Below, piece after piece: positions 56,532-64,000 of a stretch of DNA of 64,000 bases. How positions within the stretch are numbered: position 1 is the first letter of the stretch; each line of letters begins with the position of its first letter. A program made the position numbers and the translations under genes. The notes under the pieces are model-generated. The model was given only the letters and a program-made list of their open reading frames with translations, had not been told where the DNA came from and ran no database searches. Origin of the DNA: an uncultured Clostridia bacterium (GTDB taxonomy: Bacteria; Bacillota; Clostridia; Christensenellales; Aristaeellaceae); NCBI GenBank assembly GCA_934675735.1, contig CAKURR010000011.1, forward strand, positions 1-64,000. Direction: 5' to 3'.

Positions 56532-57728
56532 TTATTTTGTCGCCAGCAAATCCCGATAATATTCGGCCTTTTCTTCTTCGGTACGCATATTGGCGAGGTA
56601 CATCATATCGGCCATAGCGCCCGCGAGGGCCTTGGGGATACGCTGCACCATCTTGATGCGGTCGCCGTATTTGGCCATGATGGCGGCGTGGTCCATCACG
56701 AAATTCTTGCCGTCGCGGCGGCCACAGTAGCAGCAATAGAAGTGCTCGCGGCCCTCATTGCTGACGGTGCTGCGGTCATAGGCGACCATATCCGCCCAAA
56801 TCTTATACACATCGGTGGAGTTGGCGAAGTTAAACATATCCGCGCTGAAACCGCCGGAGGGGCGCATATTGACTTCCAGACCGAGGATATCGCCCTTCCT
56901 GCCGAGCGCGGGCTGGTCGTCGTTGAGCACGAAGAACTCCAGATGGACGAAGCGGCTCTTGACGCCGAAGGCGGCGACGGTGCGGCGGCCGACGTCGCGC
57001 ATGGCTTCGGGCAGGGCCTTTTCGATATAATAGCAGGAATTGCCGTTGGTGTTGACGATATCCATGATGGAATCGATGGTCACGTTGCCGGTTTCAAACA
57101 GCGGTTCGCCCTTGGAGTTGATAACCGCGTCGTAGGTGTGCACCGTGCCGTTGACATATTCTTCCATGATATAGACGGTTTCGTCCTTTGTGGCGAAGAA
57201 ATAATTCAGCTCGTCGTCGTTTTTGAGCTTATAGGTATGGGATGCGCCCACGCCGTTATCAGGCTTGACGATAACGGGATAGCCGACTTCGGCGATGAAA
57301 TCCTTGCAGCCGGTATAATCGCGCACGATATGCCAGCGCGCGGTTTTAATGCCCGCCTTGGCGTAATTGGCCTTCATCGCGGATTTATACTTGACCGGCT
57401 GCATATCCTCGGTGTGGAAACCGGTGGTGATGTTGAAGGCGGTGCGCAGCATGGCGTCACGCTCCAGCCAATATTCGTTATTGCTTTCCAGCCAGTCGAT
57501 TTTGCCGTGCTTATAGGTCAGAAACGCGACCGCGCGGAACACCTCGTCGTAGTTTTCCAGCGAAGAGACTTTGTAATACTCGTTCAGCGCGCCGCGCAGC
57601 TCGGGCATGAGCTGGTCATACGGGCAGTCGCCGATACCGAGGACGTTCAGGCCGTTCTTTTTCAGTTCGGCGCAGAATTTCCAGTAGTTGGTCGGGAAAT
57701 TGGGGGAGATGAAGATAAAGTTTTTCAT
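56532..57728 (-). CDS. ATP-grasp ligase
   Basis: Cytoplasmic ATP-dependent ligase of 398 residues of the carbamoyl-phosphate-synthase-like/D-Ala-ligase superfamily. Domains: a Rossmann-type preATP-grasp region (residues 1-110, FIFISPNFPTNYWKFCAELK), the ATP-binding core with YPVIVKPDNGVGASHTYKL and VYIMEEYVNGTVHTYDAV, and the metal-binding strand LGLEVNMRPSGGFSADM (E-x-N-x-R). Such enzymes join a carboxylate to an amine or thiol. Downstream on the same strand of two esterase genes, so it may build or modify an ester/amide-containing small molecule (inference). Confidence 0.82.
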   Translation of the reverse strand: MKNFIFISPNFPTNYWKFCAELKKNGLNVLGIGDCPYDQLMPELRGALNEYYKVSSLENYDEVFRAVAFLTYKHGKIDWLESNNEYWLERDAMLRTAFNITTGFHTEDMQPVKYKSAMKANYAKAGIKTARWHIVRDYTGCKDFIAEVGYPVIVKPDNGVGASHTYKLKNDDELNYFFATKDETVYIMEEYVNGTVHTYDAVINSKGEPLFETGNVTIDSIMDIVNTNGNSCYYIEKALPEAMRDVGRRTVAAFGVKSRFVHLEFFVLNDDQPALGRKGDILGLEVNMRPSGGFSADMFNFANSTDVYKIWADMVAYDRSTVSNEGREHFYCCYCGRRDGKNFVMDHAAIMAKYGDRIKMVQRIPKALAGAMADMMYLANMRTEEEKAEYYRDLLATK

Positions 57729-57845
57729 GGGAATGCTCCTTTTTTGGTTAAAGGGAAGAAGAGAGAATAGCGGTTTGAAGGCGTTTCAATCGTAGAATGC
57801 TTCGCATTCTGCTCTGAAACTGATTTCTTTTTTTGATGATGGGTT

Positions 57846-57912
57846 ACGTTGGGCTGCCGCCCAAACCCGCCTGAGGGCTAAGCCCTCAGACTTCTGCTTC
57901 GCTTCGCGCTTA
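57846..57912. repeat. Palindromic multi-hairpin repeat, left half
   Basis: ACGTTGGGCTGCCGCCCAAA, then CTGAGGGCTAAGCCCTCAG, then TTCTGCTTCGCTTCGCG. Between ATP-grasp and esterase genes. Confidence 0.8.
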
Positions 57913-57926
57913 TAGTCCGATGCTTT

Positions 57927-58685
57927 TTACCGTTTCCCGAGCAGGAAGGGCAGGTAATATTCGACCTGCTTATACCACCAGCCCCAATCGTGATCGACGT
58001 CATAGCCCCAGAAATCGACCCACGCGTGGATACCCTTCGCGTCGAGCACGCCCTTGATGCGAGATGTGCTCTCTTTGAGCACATCCTCCCATGCGCCCTG
58101 ACCGACGCAGAGGATGATTTTGCGCTCGTTATACATGCGGATATACGGGTGGTCGGGGGACATGCCGGAGAGGTAGTGATACGGCGAGTTGCGGTAGACC
58201 AGATCGTCCATATAATCGCCGAAGGAATCGAACGAATCATACACGCCGGAGAGCGCCAGCACGCTGTCGAAGATATCCGGACGGCGGAAGAACAGGTTCG
58301 CCGCGTGCATCGCGCCCATCGAGCAGCCGAAGGGCATAATCGGCATTTGGCACCAGTTGCGTTCGCCCGCGAGGTGGCGAATCTGCGGCACCATCTCATC
58401 GACGATATAGTTGAACCAGCGCTCGTGCTGCTCGATGCGGGCGCGCGGGTCGCCGCCCTTATCGGCCCAGGTTTCGTTATCGATGGTATCGATGGAGAAC
58501 ACCATGATTTCGCCCGCGTCGATATACGGGCGGAACACGTCGTCCATATGGAAATTCTCGAAATCATAGAAACGCCCTGCTTGGCAGGGGATGAACAGCA
58601 CCGGCTTGCCGCGGTGGCCGTAGACCTTGAACTCCATTTCGCGGTTCAGGTTGTAGGAATAGCCTTTGAAATAACGAACTTCCAT
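57927..58685 (-). CDS. Esterase (putative esterase / esterase D family), first
   Basis: Alpha/beta-hydrolase of 252 residues, no signal peptide. The N-terminal strand MEFKVYGHRGKPVLFIPCQAG is followed by the nucleophile elbow PFGCSMGAMHAANLFFRRPD (serine in GCSMGA) and a late histidine in YDVDHDWGWWYKQVEYYLPF. The acidic residue is probably in the WVDFWGYDVDHD region. Ester hydrolysis of an acyl, feruloyl or siderophore-like substrate is possible. Confidence 0.82.
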   Translation of the reverse strand: MEVRYFKGYSYNLNREMEFKVYGHRGKPVLFIPCQAGRFYDFENFHMDDVFRPYIDAGEIMVFSIDTIDNETWADKGGDPRARIEQHERWFNYIVDEMVPQIRHLAGERNWCQMPIMPFGCSMGAMHAANLFFRRPDIFDSVLALSGVYDSFDSFGDYMDDLVYRNSPYHYLSGMSPDHPYIRMYNERKIILCVGQGAWEDVLKESTSRIKGVLDAKGIHAWVDFWGYDVDHDWGWWYKQVEYYLPFLLGKR

Positions 58686-58733
58686 GGGATGATGCTCCTT
58701 TATCTTTTCGTGCGTAACAACAAGGTCAGCGCC

Positions 58734-58812
58734 ATTTATTGCGAAGCAATAAATGAAGGGGAGGTACAGGAACCTCAGGTTCCTGTCGGGGTTCGGGGCA
58801 GAGCCCCGACGT
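58734..58812. repeat. Palindromic multi-hairpin repeat, right half
   Basis: ATTTATTGCGAAGCAATAAAT, ACAGGAACCTCAGGTTCCTGT and TTCGGGGCAGAGCCCCGA hairpins ending CGT. Between the two esterase genes. Confidence 0.8.
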
Positions 58813-58820
58813 TCTCCCCG

Positions 58821-59576
58821 TCAGAACCCCAAACACTTCATAAACACGGGAATCTGCCGCTCCCACGAGGCTTCGCTGTGCGTGCCGCCCGGGGCGATGC
58901 GGAAGGTGAGGTCAACGCCCTTTTGCAGCAGCGCCGAGGTGCAGGAGGTCAGCGCGGAGAGGTTGGACGCGTGGTTGGCCATCTCCTGCCCGCCGTAATC
59001 CATGTAAATCAGCGTGTCGGGCGAGATATCCGCCTGCCGAATGATGCGCCGCACCTTGCCCGCTCCCAGCCACAGGCTGGGGGAGAGACAGGCCGCTTTG
59101 CCGAACACGTCGTTGAACGCCGTCGCCGCGTACAGGCTCATCAGCCCGCCCATCGACGAACCGGCAATCAGCGTGTTGTCCCTGTCCGGCAGGGTGCGCA
59201 GATTCGCGTCAATCATCGGCTTGAAATCGTGGATGAACCAGTTCATCGTCGCGCGCCCGCGCCCGCGGATGCGGCCGAGGTTCGGGTCTTCGCACGTGAA
59301 GGGGCAGTATTCCTCCAGACGGTTGTTGCCGACGGGGTTGCACTCCACCGCCGCGATGATGAGCGGCGTTTCGGTTTCATCCATGTATTTGGCCATGCCC
59401 CACGATTTGCCGTAGGTCGCGTCCTCGTCAAAGAAAACGTTGTGGCCGTCGAACATATACATCACGGGGAAGCGCGTGTCCGGCTGCTCGTCGTAACAGG
59501 CGGGCAGATAGAGATAGGCGCGGCGCTTGAGTTCCGGCATGAGTTTGGGAATTTGAAGCTCCCACTTGTAAACCAT
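58821..59576 (-). CDS. Esterase (putative esterase / IroE-like), second
   Basis: Alpha/beta-hydrolase of 251 residues, paralogue-class of the next gene. RRAYLYLPACYDEQPDTRFP and VMYMFDGHNVFFDEDATYG open the fold; the nucleophile elbow is LIAGSSMGGLMSLYAATAF; the catalytic histidine lies in APGGTHSEASWERQI. The ATG at 59576 follows GGAGGC. It is the first gene of the esterase-esterase-ATP-grasp group on the minus strand. Confidence 0.85.
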   Translation of the reverse strand: MVYKWELQIPKLMPELKRRAYLYLPACYDEQPDTRFPVMYMFDGHNVFFDEDATYGKSWGMAKYMDETETPLIIAAVECNPVGNNRLEEYCPFTCEDPNLGRIRGRGRATMNWFIHDFKPMIDANLRTLPDRDNTLIAGSSMGGLMSLYAATAFNDVFGKAACLSPSLWLGAGKVRRIIRQADISPDTLIYMDYGGQEMANHASNLSALTSCTSALLQKGVDLTFRIAPGGTHSEASWERQIPVFMKCLGF

Positions 59577-59747
59577 GTGAAAAAGCCTCCGCAGAATGGA
59601 ATCGGGAATCTTGCCTAAAAGTATACGGCACGTGCGCCGCGTTGTCAATTCGCCGCAGGTCAAAAATGTATGATGCGGCCCGATTTTGGCAAGGCTACAC
59701 AGGAAAAAGAACGGGCGTTTGCGCATATTCCGCGCCTGCCGCCGACG

Positions 59748-59776
59748 TTGACAGAACCATTGTGCCGAATTATAAT
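59748..59776 (+). promoter_or_regulatory. Promoter of DUF2974 gene
   Basis: TTGACA (59748-59753), 17-nt spacer, TATAAT (59771-59776). It excludes the in-frame ATGs at 59670 and 59775 as starts. Confidence 0.88.
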
Positions 59777-59840
59777 GAAGCTATCGGATTTCAGGCGCGC
59801 GCTTGCGCGATTTTTCTCGGGACACAAACGGGAGGATATC

Positions 59841-61028
59841 ATGCCCAACATACAGGATTATGTGCTTTGGAGAGGCGATCTGCCGCTTGAGCGCGTGCCG
59901 CTGTGCGATGTGGACGCGCTGCTGCTGAGCTATCTGTCGTATATGCCCTACGACAACATCGTGGGCGGCGCGTTCGACGGGGGCATATCCCTGCGCGAGG
60001 CGGCGCAGAAGCTGCTGGAGGTCAACGAGCGGGAGAAAACGCCGCTGGCTTACAACGTCAAGGAGGACAGAAAGCTGCTTGCCTCGCTGACGGAGAGCGC
60101 GCGGTTTCGGGATATCCGGCTCGTCGGCTACACCAATCGGGTGGACACGAAGAAGGAAGAGCAGTTTTCCGCCGTCACCTATCTGCTGGGCGAGGGGCAC
60201 GCGTTCATCGCTTTCCGCGGCACGGATAACACCGTCGTCGGCTGGAAAGAGGATTTCAACATGAGCTTTGAAACCGAAGTGCCGGCCCAGCGGGACGCGG
60301 TGGCCTATGCGCAGCGCGCCGCGGCGGCTGTCGACCTGCCGCTGTTCGTCGGCGGCCACTCGAAGGGCGGCAATCTGGCGGCTTACGCGGGCATGTTCGT
60401 AGATGAGGCGACCCGCGCGCGGATGGAGACGGTCTACAACTTCGACGGCCCGGGCTTCAACGAGGCGACGATATCCTCCGAAGCGTTCGGCAAGGTGGAT
60501 ATGCGCATCCGCACGTTCGTGCCGCAATCCTCGATGATTGGCATTCTGATGTGGCACAGAGAGCCGTTTACCATCGTGCGCAGCAACGGCGTGGGCGTGT
60601 TCCAGCACGACGCGTATACCTGGCAGATTCTGGGCGGCGGGTTTATGACGCTCACCGAGCGCACGGGCCACAGCCACTTCGCCGACGACACGATTAAGCG
60701 CTGGCTCGAAGAGCTCAGCCCCGATATGCGGCGGCAGGCCATCGACGGCATTTACGCGGTGCTCAGCGCATCGAACGGCATGAACGTCAGCGAGCTGTTT
60801 GAAGCGCGCAACACGATGAGCGTTTTGAAGGCGGCGGGCGCGATGGATGAAAAGACGAAAAGCGCCGTGCTGGAAGCCTTCCGCCTGCTGGGCAGCTCGA
60901 TGATTGGCGGCGTGCCCGCCTGGCTGGAACGCACGGCCGGCAGCGTGGCCCAGAAAATGCCGTGGGAGCAGCGCAGAGAGAGCGCGAAGGCGCTTGCGGA
61001 GCAGCAGCCGCCCGAGCTTGCCAAATGA
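59841..61028 (+). CDS. DUF2974 (Mbeg1-like) lipase-fold protein
   Basis: Cytoplasmic alpha/beta-hydrolase-like protein of 395 residues. Typical opening IQDYVLWRGDLPLERVPLCD, then LLSYLSYMPYDNIVG, HAFIAFRGTDNTVVGWKEDF and the elbow FVGGHSKGGNLAAYAG (serine in GHSKG). PQSSMIGILMWHREPFTIV and HFADDT-type segments complete the family pattern. A lipase or esterase activity is assumed from the fold. ATG at 59841 follows GGGAGG. Confidence 0.82.
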   Translation: MPNIQDYVLWRGDLPLERVPLCDVDALLLSYLSYMPYDNIVGGAFDGGISLREAAQKLLEVNEREKTPLAYNVKEDRKLLASLTESARFRDIRLVGYTNRVDTKKEEQFSAVTYLLGEGHAFIAFRGTDNTVVGWKEDFNMSFETEVPAQRDAVAYAQRAAAAVDLPLFVGGHSKGGNLAAYAGMFVDEATRARMETVYNFDGPGFNEATISSEAFGKVDMRIRTFVPQSSMIGILMWHREPFTIVRSNGVGVFQHDAYTWQILGGGFMTLTERTGHSHFADDTIKRWLEELSPDMRRQAIDGIYAVLSASNGMNVSELFEARNTMSVLKAAGAMDEKTKSAVLEAFRLLGSSMIGGVPAWLERTAGSVAQKMPWEQRRESAKALAEQQPPELAK

Positions 61029-61046
61029 GCGGATTTCATCTATAAT
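61018..61046 (+). promoter_or_regulatory. Promoter of aminopeptidase gene
   Basis: TTGCCA (61018-61023), 17-nt spacer, TATAAT (61041-61046); begins inside the preceding gene's end. Confidence 0.7.
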
Positions 61047-61090
61047 AAACAGGAATATCGGCCCGATGCGGGGCGGAAAGAGGAAATACC

Positions 61091-62482
61091 ATGGAAAGAA
61101 AGAATGCATGGGCGGCGTATGCCGAGGACGACAGCAGGGTGGAAGCCTTTGCCAAGGCCTATTGCGATTTCATCAACAACGGCAAGACGGAGCGCGAGTG
61201 CGTGGCTTACGGCGAGAAGCTGGCCAAGGCGCACGGCTTTGAGAATTTGAACGCGGTCATCCGCGCGGGCAGGAAGCTCGAAGCGGGCGCGCGCGTCTAT
61301 GTCAACTGGATGGGCAAGAGCTTCATGCTCTTCGTGCTGGGCGAGAAGCCGCTGGAGGAGGGCATGAACATCCTCGGCGCGCACATCGATTCCCCGCGCA
61401 TCGACGTGAAGCAGAACCCGCTGTATGAGGATACCGACTTGGCGTATCTGGATACGCATTATTACGGCGGCATCAAGAAATATCAGTGGGTCGCCATGCC
61501 GCTGGCGCTGCACGGCGTCATCATCAGGAAGAGCGGCGAGAAGGTGCTCGTCAACATCGGCGAGGATGAAAATGATCCGGTGTTCTGCATCTCCGATCTG
61601 CTGATTCATCTGGCGCAGGAGCAGATGGCCAAGAACGCGAAGGACGTGGTCGAGGGCGAGGCGCTGAACCTCATCGTCGGCGGCCGTCCGCTGGCGGGCG
61701 AGGAAAAGGACGCGGTGAAGGCCAACGTGCTTAAGCTGCTGGGCGACAAATACGGCGTGGAGGAGGAGGACTTCCTCTCCGCGGAGCTGGAAATCGTTCC
61801 GGCGGGCAAGGCGCGCGACATGGGCCTGGACCGCAGCATGATTCTGGGCTACGGCCACGATGACCGCGTGTGCGCCTATCCCTCCATGATGGCGGTGCTC
61901 GACTACGAGGGCACGCCGGATTACACGCTCTGCTGCATCATCACCGACAAGGAAGAAATCGGCAGCGTCGGCGCGACGGGCATGGCTTCCCACTATCTGG
62001 AAAACACCGTCGCCGAGCTGTATGCCTGCACGGAGGATTACTGCGAGCTGGCCGTACGCCGCTGCCTGCGCAACAGCCGCATGCTCTCCAGCGACGTGAG
62101 CGCGGGCTATGACCCGAATTTCGCGAGCGCGTTTGAGAAGAAGAACAGCGCGTTCCTGGGCCGCGGCATCTGCTTCAACAAGTTCACGGGCAGCCGCGGC
62201 AAATCCGGCAGCAACGACGCGAATCCGGAGTTCATGGCCAGCCTGCGCAAAATCATGGATGACGCGGGCGTGGCGTTCCAGACGGCGGAGCTGGGCCGCG
62301 TCGATCTCGGCGGCGGCGGAACGATCGCCTACCTGTGCGCCAAGTACGGCATGAACGTCATCGATTCTGGCATTGCGGTGCTCAGCATGCACGCGCCGTA
62401 TGAAATCATCAGCAAGGTTGACCTGTACGAGGGCTACCGCTGCTACTGCGCGTTCCTCAAGGGCGCAAAGCCGGTGGATTAA
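61091..62482 (+). CDS. M18 family aminopeptidase
   Basis: Cytoplasmic zinc aminopeptidase of 463 residues, the family length, releasing N-terminal (often acidic) residues from peptides. Metal and catalytic motifs: GAHIDSPRID (His), GYGHDDRVC (bridging Asp), ITDKEEIGSVGATG (catalytic Glu and Glu ligand), DVSAGYDPNF (Asp) and SMHAPYEI (final His). Start ATG 61091 with a GGAAA-type site. Fits with the peptide importer and the dipeptidase downstream in a peptide-using organism. Confidence 0.92.
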   Translation: MERKNAWAAYAEDDSRVEAFAKAYCDFINNGKTERECVAYGEKLAKAHGFENLNAVIRAGRKLEAGARVYVNWMGKSFMLFVLGEKPLEEGMNILGAHIDSPRIDVKQNPLYEDTDLAYLDTHYYGGIKKYQWVAMPLALHGVIIRKSGEKVLVNIGEDENDPVFCISDLLIHLAQEQMAKNAKDVVEGEALNLIVGGRPLAGEEKDAVKANVLKLLGDKYGVEEEDFLSAELEIVPAGKARDMGLDRSMILGYGHDDRVCAYPSMMAVLDYEGTPDYTLCCIITDKEEIGSVGATGMASHYLENTVAELYACTEDYCELAVRRCLRNSRMLSSDVSAGYDPNFASAFEKKNSAFLGRGICFNKFTGSRGKSGSNDANPEFMASLRKIMDDAGVAFQTAELGRVDLGGGGTIAYLCAKYGMNVIDSGIAVLSMHAPYEIISKVDLYEGYRCYCAFLKGAKPVD

Positions 62483-62493
62483 GCGGATGCAGC

Positions 62494-62518
62494 TTCGGAC
62501 GCGCAATGCGCGCCCCTG
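62494..62518. repeat. Short palindromic repeat GGACGCGCAATGCGCGCCCC
   Basis: Third clear copy of the element also near 13790 and 50513. Confidence 0.65.
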
Positions 62519-62544
62519 CAACGAAATATCTTTTTCGTAAAATG

Positions 62545-62571
62545 CGGACGGCCGTCGGCCGTCCGTTTTTT
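62545..62571 (+). terminator. Terminator of aminopeptidase gene
   Basis: CGGACGGCC-GTC-GGCCGTCCG followed by TTTTTT. Bases 62572-62695 hold nothing recognisable. Confidence 0.88.
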
Positions 62572-62695
62572 GTCTATTCTTGATATTTACAAAATGACAA
62601 CTGCAATGTGGTCAAAACAGACGATAAAGTGAATGAATTTCCCTATGGACGAGATAGGAAAATATTTCTTTCATGCATAAAGATGCAGAAAAAGG

Positions 62696-62724
62696 TTGAA
62701 AAATGCGAAAATCGGTCGTATAAT
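62696..62724 (+). promoter_or_regulatory. Promoter of C69 peptidase gene
   Basis: TTGAAA (62696-62701), 17-nt spacer, TATAAT (62719-62724). Confidence 0.85.
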
Positions 62725-62810
62725 AGGCGCAAATCCTTTCGGGAGGGCCGAGCGGATTTCAATATCGGCTCGAACAAAAAGTGACAAATCGTCATATGGA
62801 GGAAAATGCC

Positions 62811-64000
62811 ATGAACAACTTTCTCAAGCGCGCGGCCTGCCTTGCGGTGACCGCCGTCATGACCCTTTCAAGCACCGGCGCGCTGGCCTGCACGGGCTAT
62901 TACGTCGGCAAGCAGGCCAGCGCCAGCGGCCACACCATCATCGGCCACACTGTCGATGCATGGAATACTGCGCAGGCGAAGCAGGTCGTCTATCTGCACA
63001 GCGAAGAGCCGGGCCGCACCGTGACCGTCGGCGCGAACGAAGTGCCGCTGCCGGATGTCACCTATCAGTACACCTCCACGCCGTTCATCGAGGGCCTGTG
63101 GGATAGCGCTGTCGCCAACGAGATGGGCGTGACCATGACAGGCTCGGTGACGACCTACATCAGCGACGGTATCATGGCGGCTGATCCGTATGTGCAGGAC
63201 GGTGCGTCCGAAACGTGGATCAGCGGCTATATCGCGGCGGTTTCCGCTACGGCGCGCGAGGCTGTGGAAAACTACGGCAAGATCATGGAGACTTACGGCA
63301 GCTCTGAATCCAACACGTTCATGATTGCCGATCAGCAGGAAGCCTGGTATCTGGAAAGCTATTCCGGCCATCAGTGGGTCGCCGTGAAGATGCCGGAGGA
63401 CGCGGTCGCCGTGTTCGGCAACGAGTGCATGCTTGGTTCCGTTGCGGATTATGAGGAGGGCGAAAGCCTGCTGCATTCCGAAGGTCTGTTCTCCGTGCCG
63501 GAAGCCGCGGGCCTGACCGTGCTCGACGACGCGGGCAATGTCGATCTGTTTGCGACCTACGTCGGCGCGCGCAACCTGAACGCGGGCGCGAACCGCCGTA
63601 CGTGGTATGGCCATGAGCTGCTGGCGCCGTCCACCGCGGAGGATTATGCGATGACGACCCGCTATCCGCTGTTCTATCAGCCGGATGAAAAGGTCACGCT
63701 TCAGGATATCTTCGAGCTGACCCGTTCCCGCTTTGAGGGAACGCAGTGGGATCCGGAGGAGACCGGCCGCCCCGATATCCGCGTCATCGGCATCGAGCGT
63801 CAGGTGAACTGCTCGGCCATCGAGATTTACGACGACCTGCCCGCCGCCATGTCCGCCGTGACGTGGACGACGCTGGCCAATGCGGAGCATTCCGTCTATC
63901 TGCCGCTCTCCAACCTCATCACCGACGTGGCAGAAGCGTTTGACCATACGCCCGAAGGCTTCACTTCCGACAGCTATGGCTACGATTTGAGCTATGCGCA
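62811..64000 (+). CDS. C69 family dipeptidase (PepD-like), 3' end outside window
   Basis: Secreted or periplasmic N-terminal-nucleophile hydrolase; 396 codons are visible and the frame is open at the window end. A signal peptide (MNNFLKRAACLAVTAVMTLS) ends GALA, exposing C27 as the new N-terminus (CTGYYVGKQAS), the Ntn catalytic cysteine of peptidase family C69/U34. Further family blocks: GHTIIGHTVDAW, NEMGVTMTGSVTTY and FMIADQQEAWYLESYSGHQWVAVKMPED (positions 170-197). The ATG at 62811 follows GGAGG. Alternatively C27 could be lipidated, but A-L-A before it is a poor lipobox. Confidence 0.88.
   Translation, partial: MNNFLKRAACLAVTAVMTLSSTGALACTGYYVGKQASASGHTIIGHTVDAWNTAQAKQVVYLHSEEPGRTVTVGANEVPLPDVTYQYTSTPFIEGLWDSAVANEMGVTMTGSVTTYISDGIMAADPYVQDGASETWISGYIAAVSATAREAVENYGKIMETYGSSESNTFMIADQQEAWYLESYSGHQWVAVKMPEDAVAVFGNECMLGSVADYEEGESLLHSEGLFSVPEAAGLTVLDDAGNVDLFATYVGARNLNAGANRRTWYGHELLAPSTAEDYAMTTRYPLFYQPDEKVTLQDIFELTRSRFEGTQWDPEETGRPDIRVIGIERQVNCSAIEIYDDLPAAMSAVTWTTLANAEHSVYLPLSNLITDVAEAFDHTPEGFTSDSYGYDLSYA

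Overview
The window is GC-rich DNA, apart from one AT-rich insertion-sequence remnant. It looks like an anaerobic, probably gut-dwelling Clostridia-type Firmicute. Supporting evidence: a T-box leader in front of alaS, Shine-Dalgarno-led genes with -35/-10 promoters at 16-18 nt spacing, a probable PPi-type phosphofructokinase, a two-domain CoA-dehydratase activase of strict anaerobes, TRAP transporters and many substrate-binding proteins. All six solute-binding proteins have AxA-type signal peptides with no lipobox cysteine, which is unusual for a Gram-positive cell. No tRNA, rRNA or CRISPR array was seen.

Layout. 1-2049: end of an AI-2 (lsr) operon (lsrB, lsrF). 2287-3219: AEC-family permease. 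3465-8874: a three-gene operon of a TVGYGD channel with a C-terminal RyR domain, a paralogue with RyR domain and degenerate pore, and a TIR-TM-leucine-rich-repeat receptor-like protein. This is the most interesting locus. 8936-10318: MATE pump. 10540-13367: TRAP transporter dctPQM. 13929-19839: divergent oligopeptide ABC system (oppBCDF minus, oppA plus). 20332-21555: phosphofructokinase. 21958-27190: a duplicated TRAP cluster (QM, P, QM). 27418-29646: hybrid histidine kinase. 29734-30281: decayed IS1182-type transposase. 30512-41450: a Crp/Fnr-like regulator, a frameshifted activase, an iron/cobalamin-type ABC importer with a cupin gene, and two thiazoline-carboxylate-hydrolase-like proteins around an alpha/beta hydrolase. 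Three promoter regions here carry the same palindrome, GTTAG-N6-CTAAC. 41613-46544: transaldolase-like aldolase, a large membrane protein, and a T-box plus short alaS. 46757-48052: GNAT gene and a response-regulator/ABC-transporter locus collapsed by two internal deletions. 48113-50470: domain-permuted GH3 enzyme. 50665-51372: MBL hydrolase. 51593-54949: phnDCEE importer. 55091-56299: alaA-like aminotransferase. 56532-59576: ATP-grasp ligase with two esterases. 59841-64000: DUF2974 lipase-like protein, M18 aminopeptidase and the start of a C69 dipeptidase.

Two themes recur. First, a palindromic, hairpin-rich repeat about 140-166 bp long when complete has inverted ACGTTGGG... ends and recurs nine times (two complete, seven halves) in intergenic gaps; other short repeat families are also present. 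Second, in four operons the binding-protein gene is followed by a hairpin before the downstream gene, a layout that would keep binding protein in excess. Most of the window is nutrient uptake (AI-2, dicarboxylate-type acids, peptides, metal chelates, phosphonate-type anions) plus peptide and ester hydrolysis.
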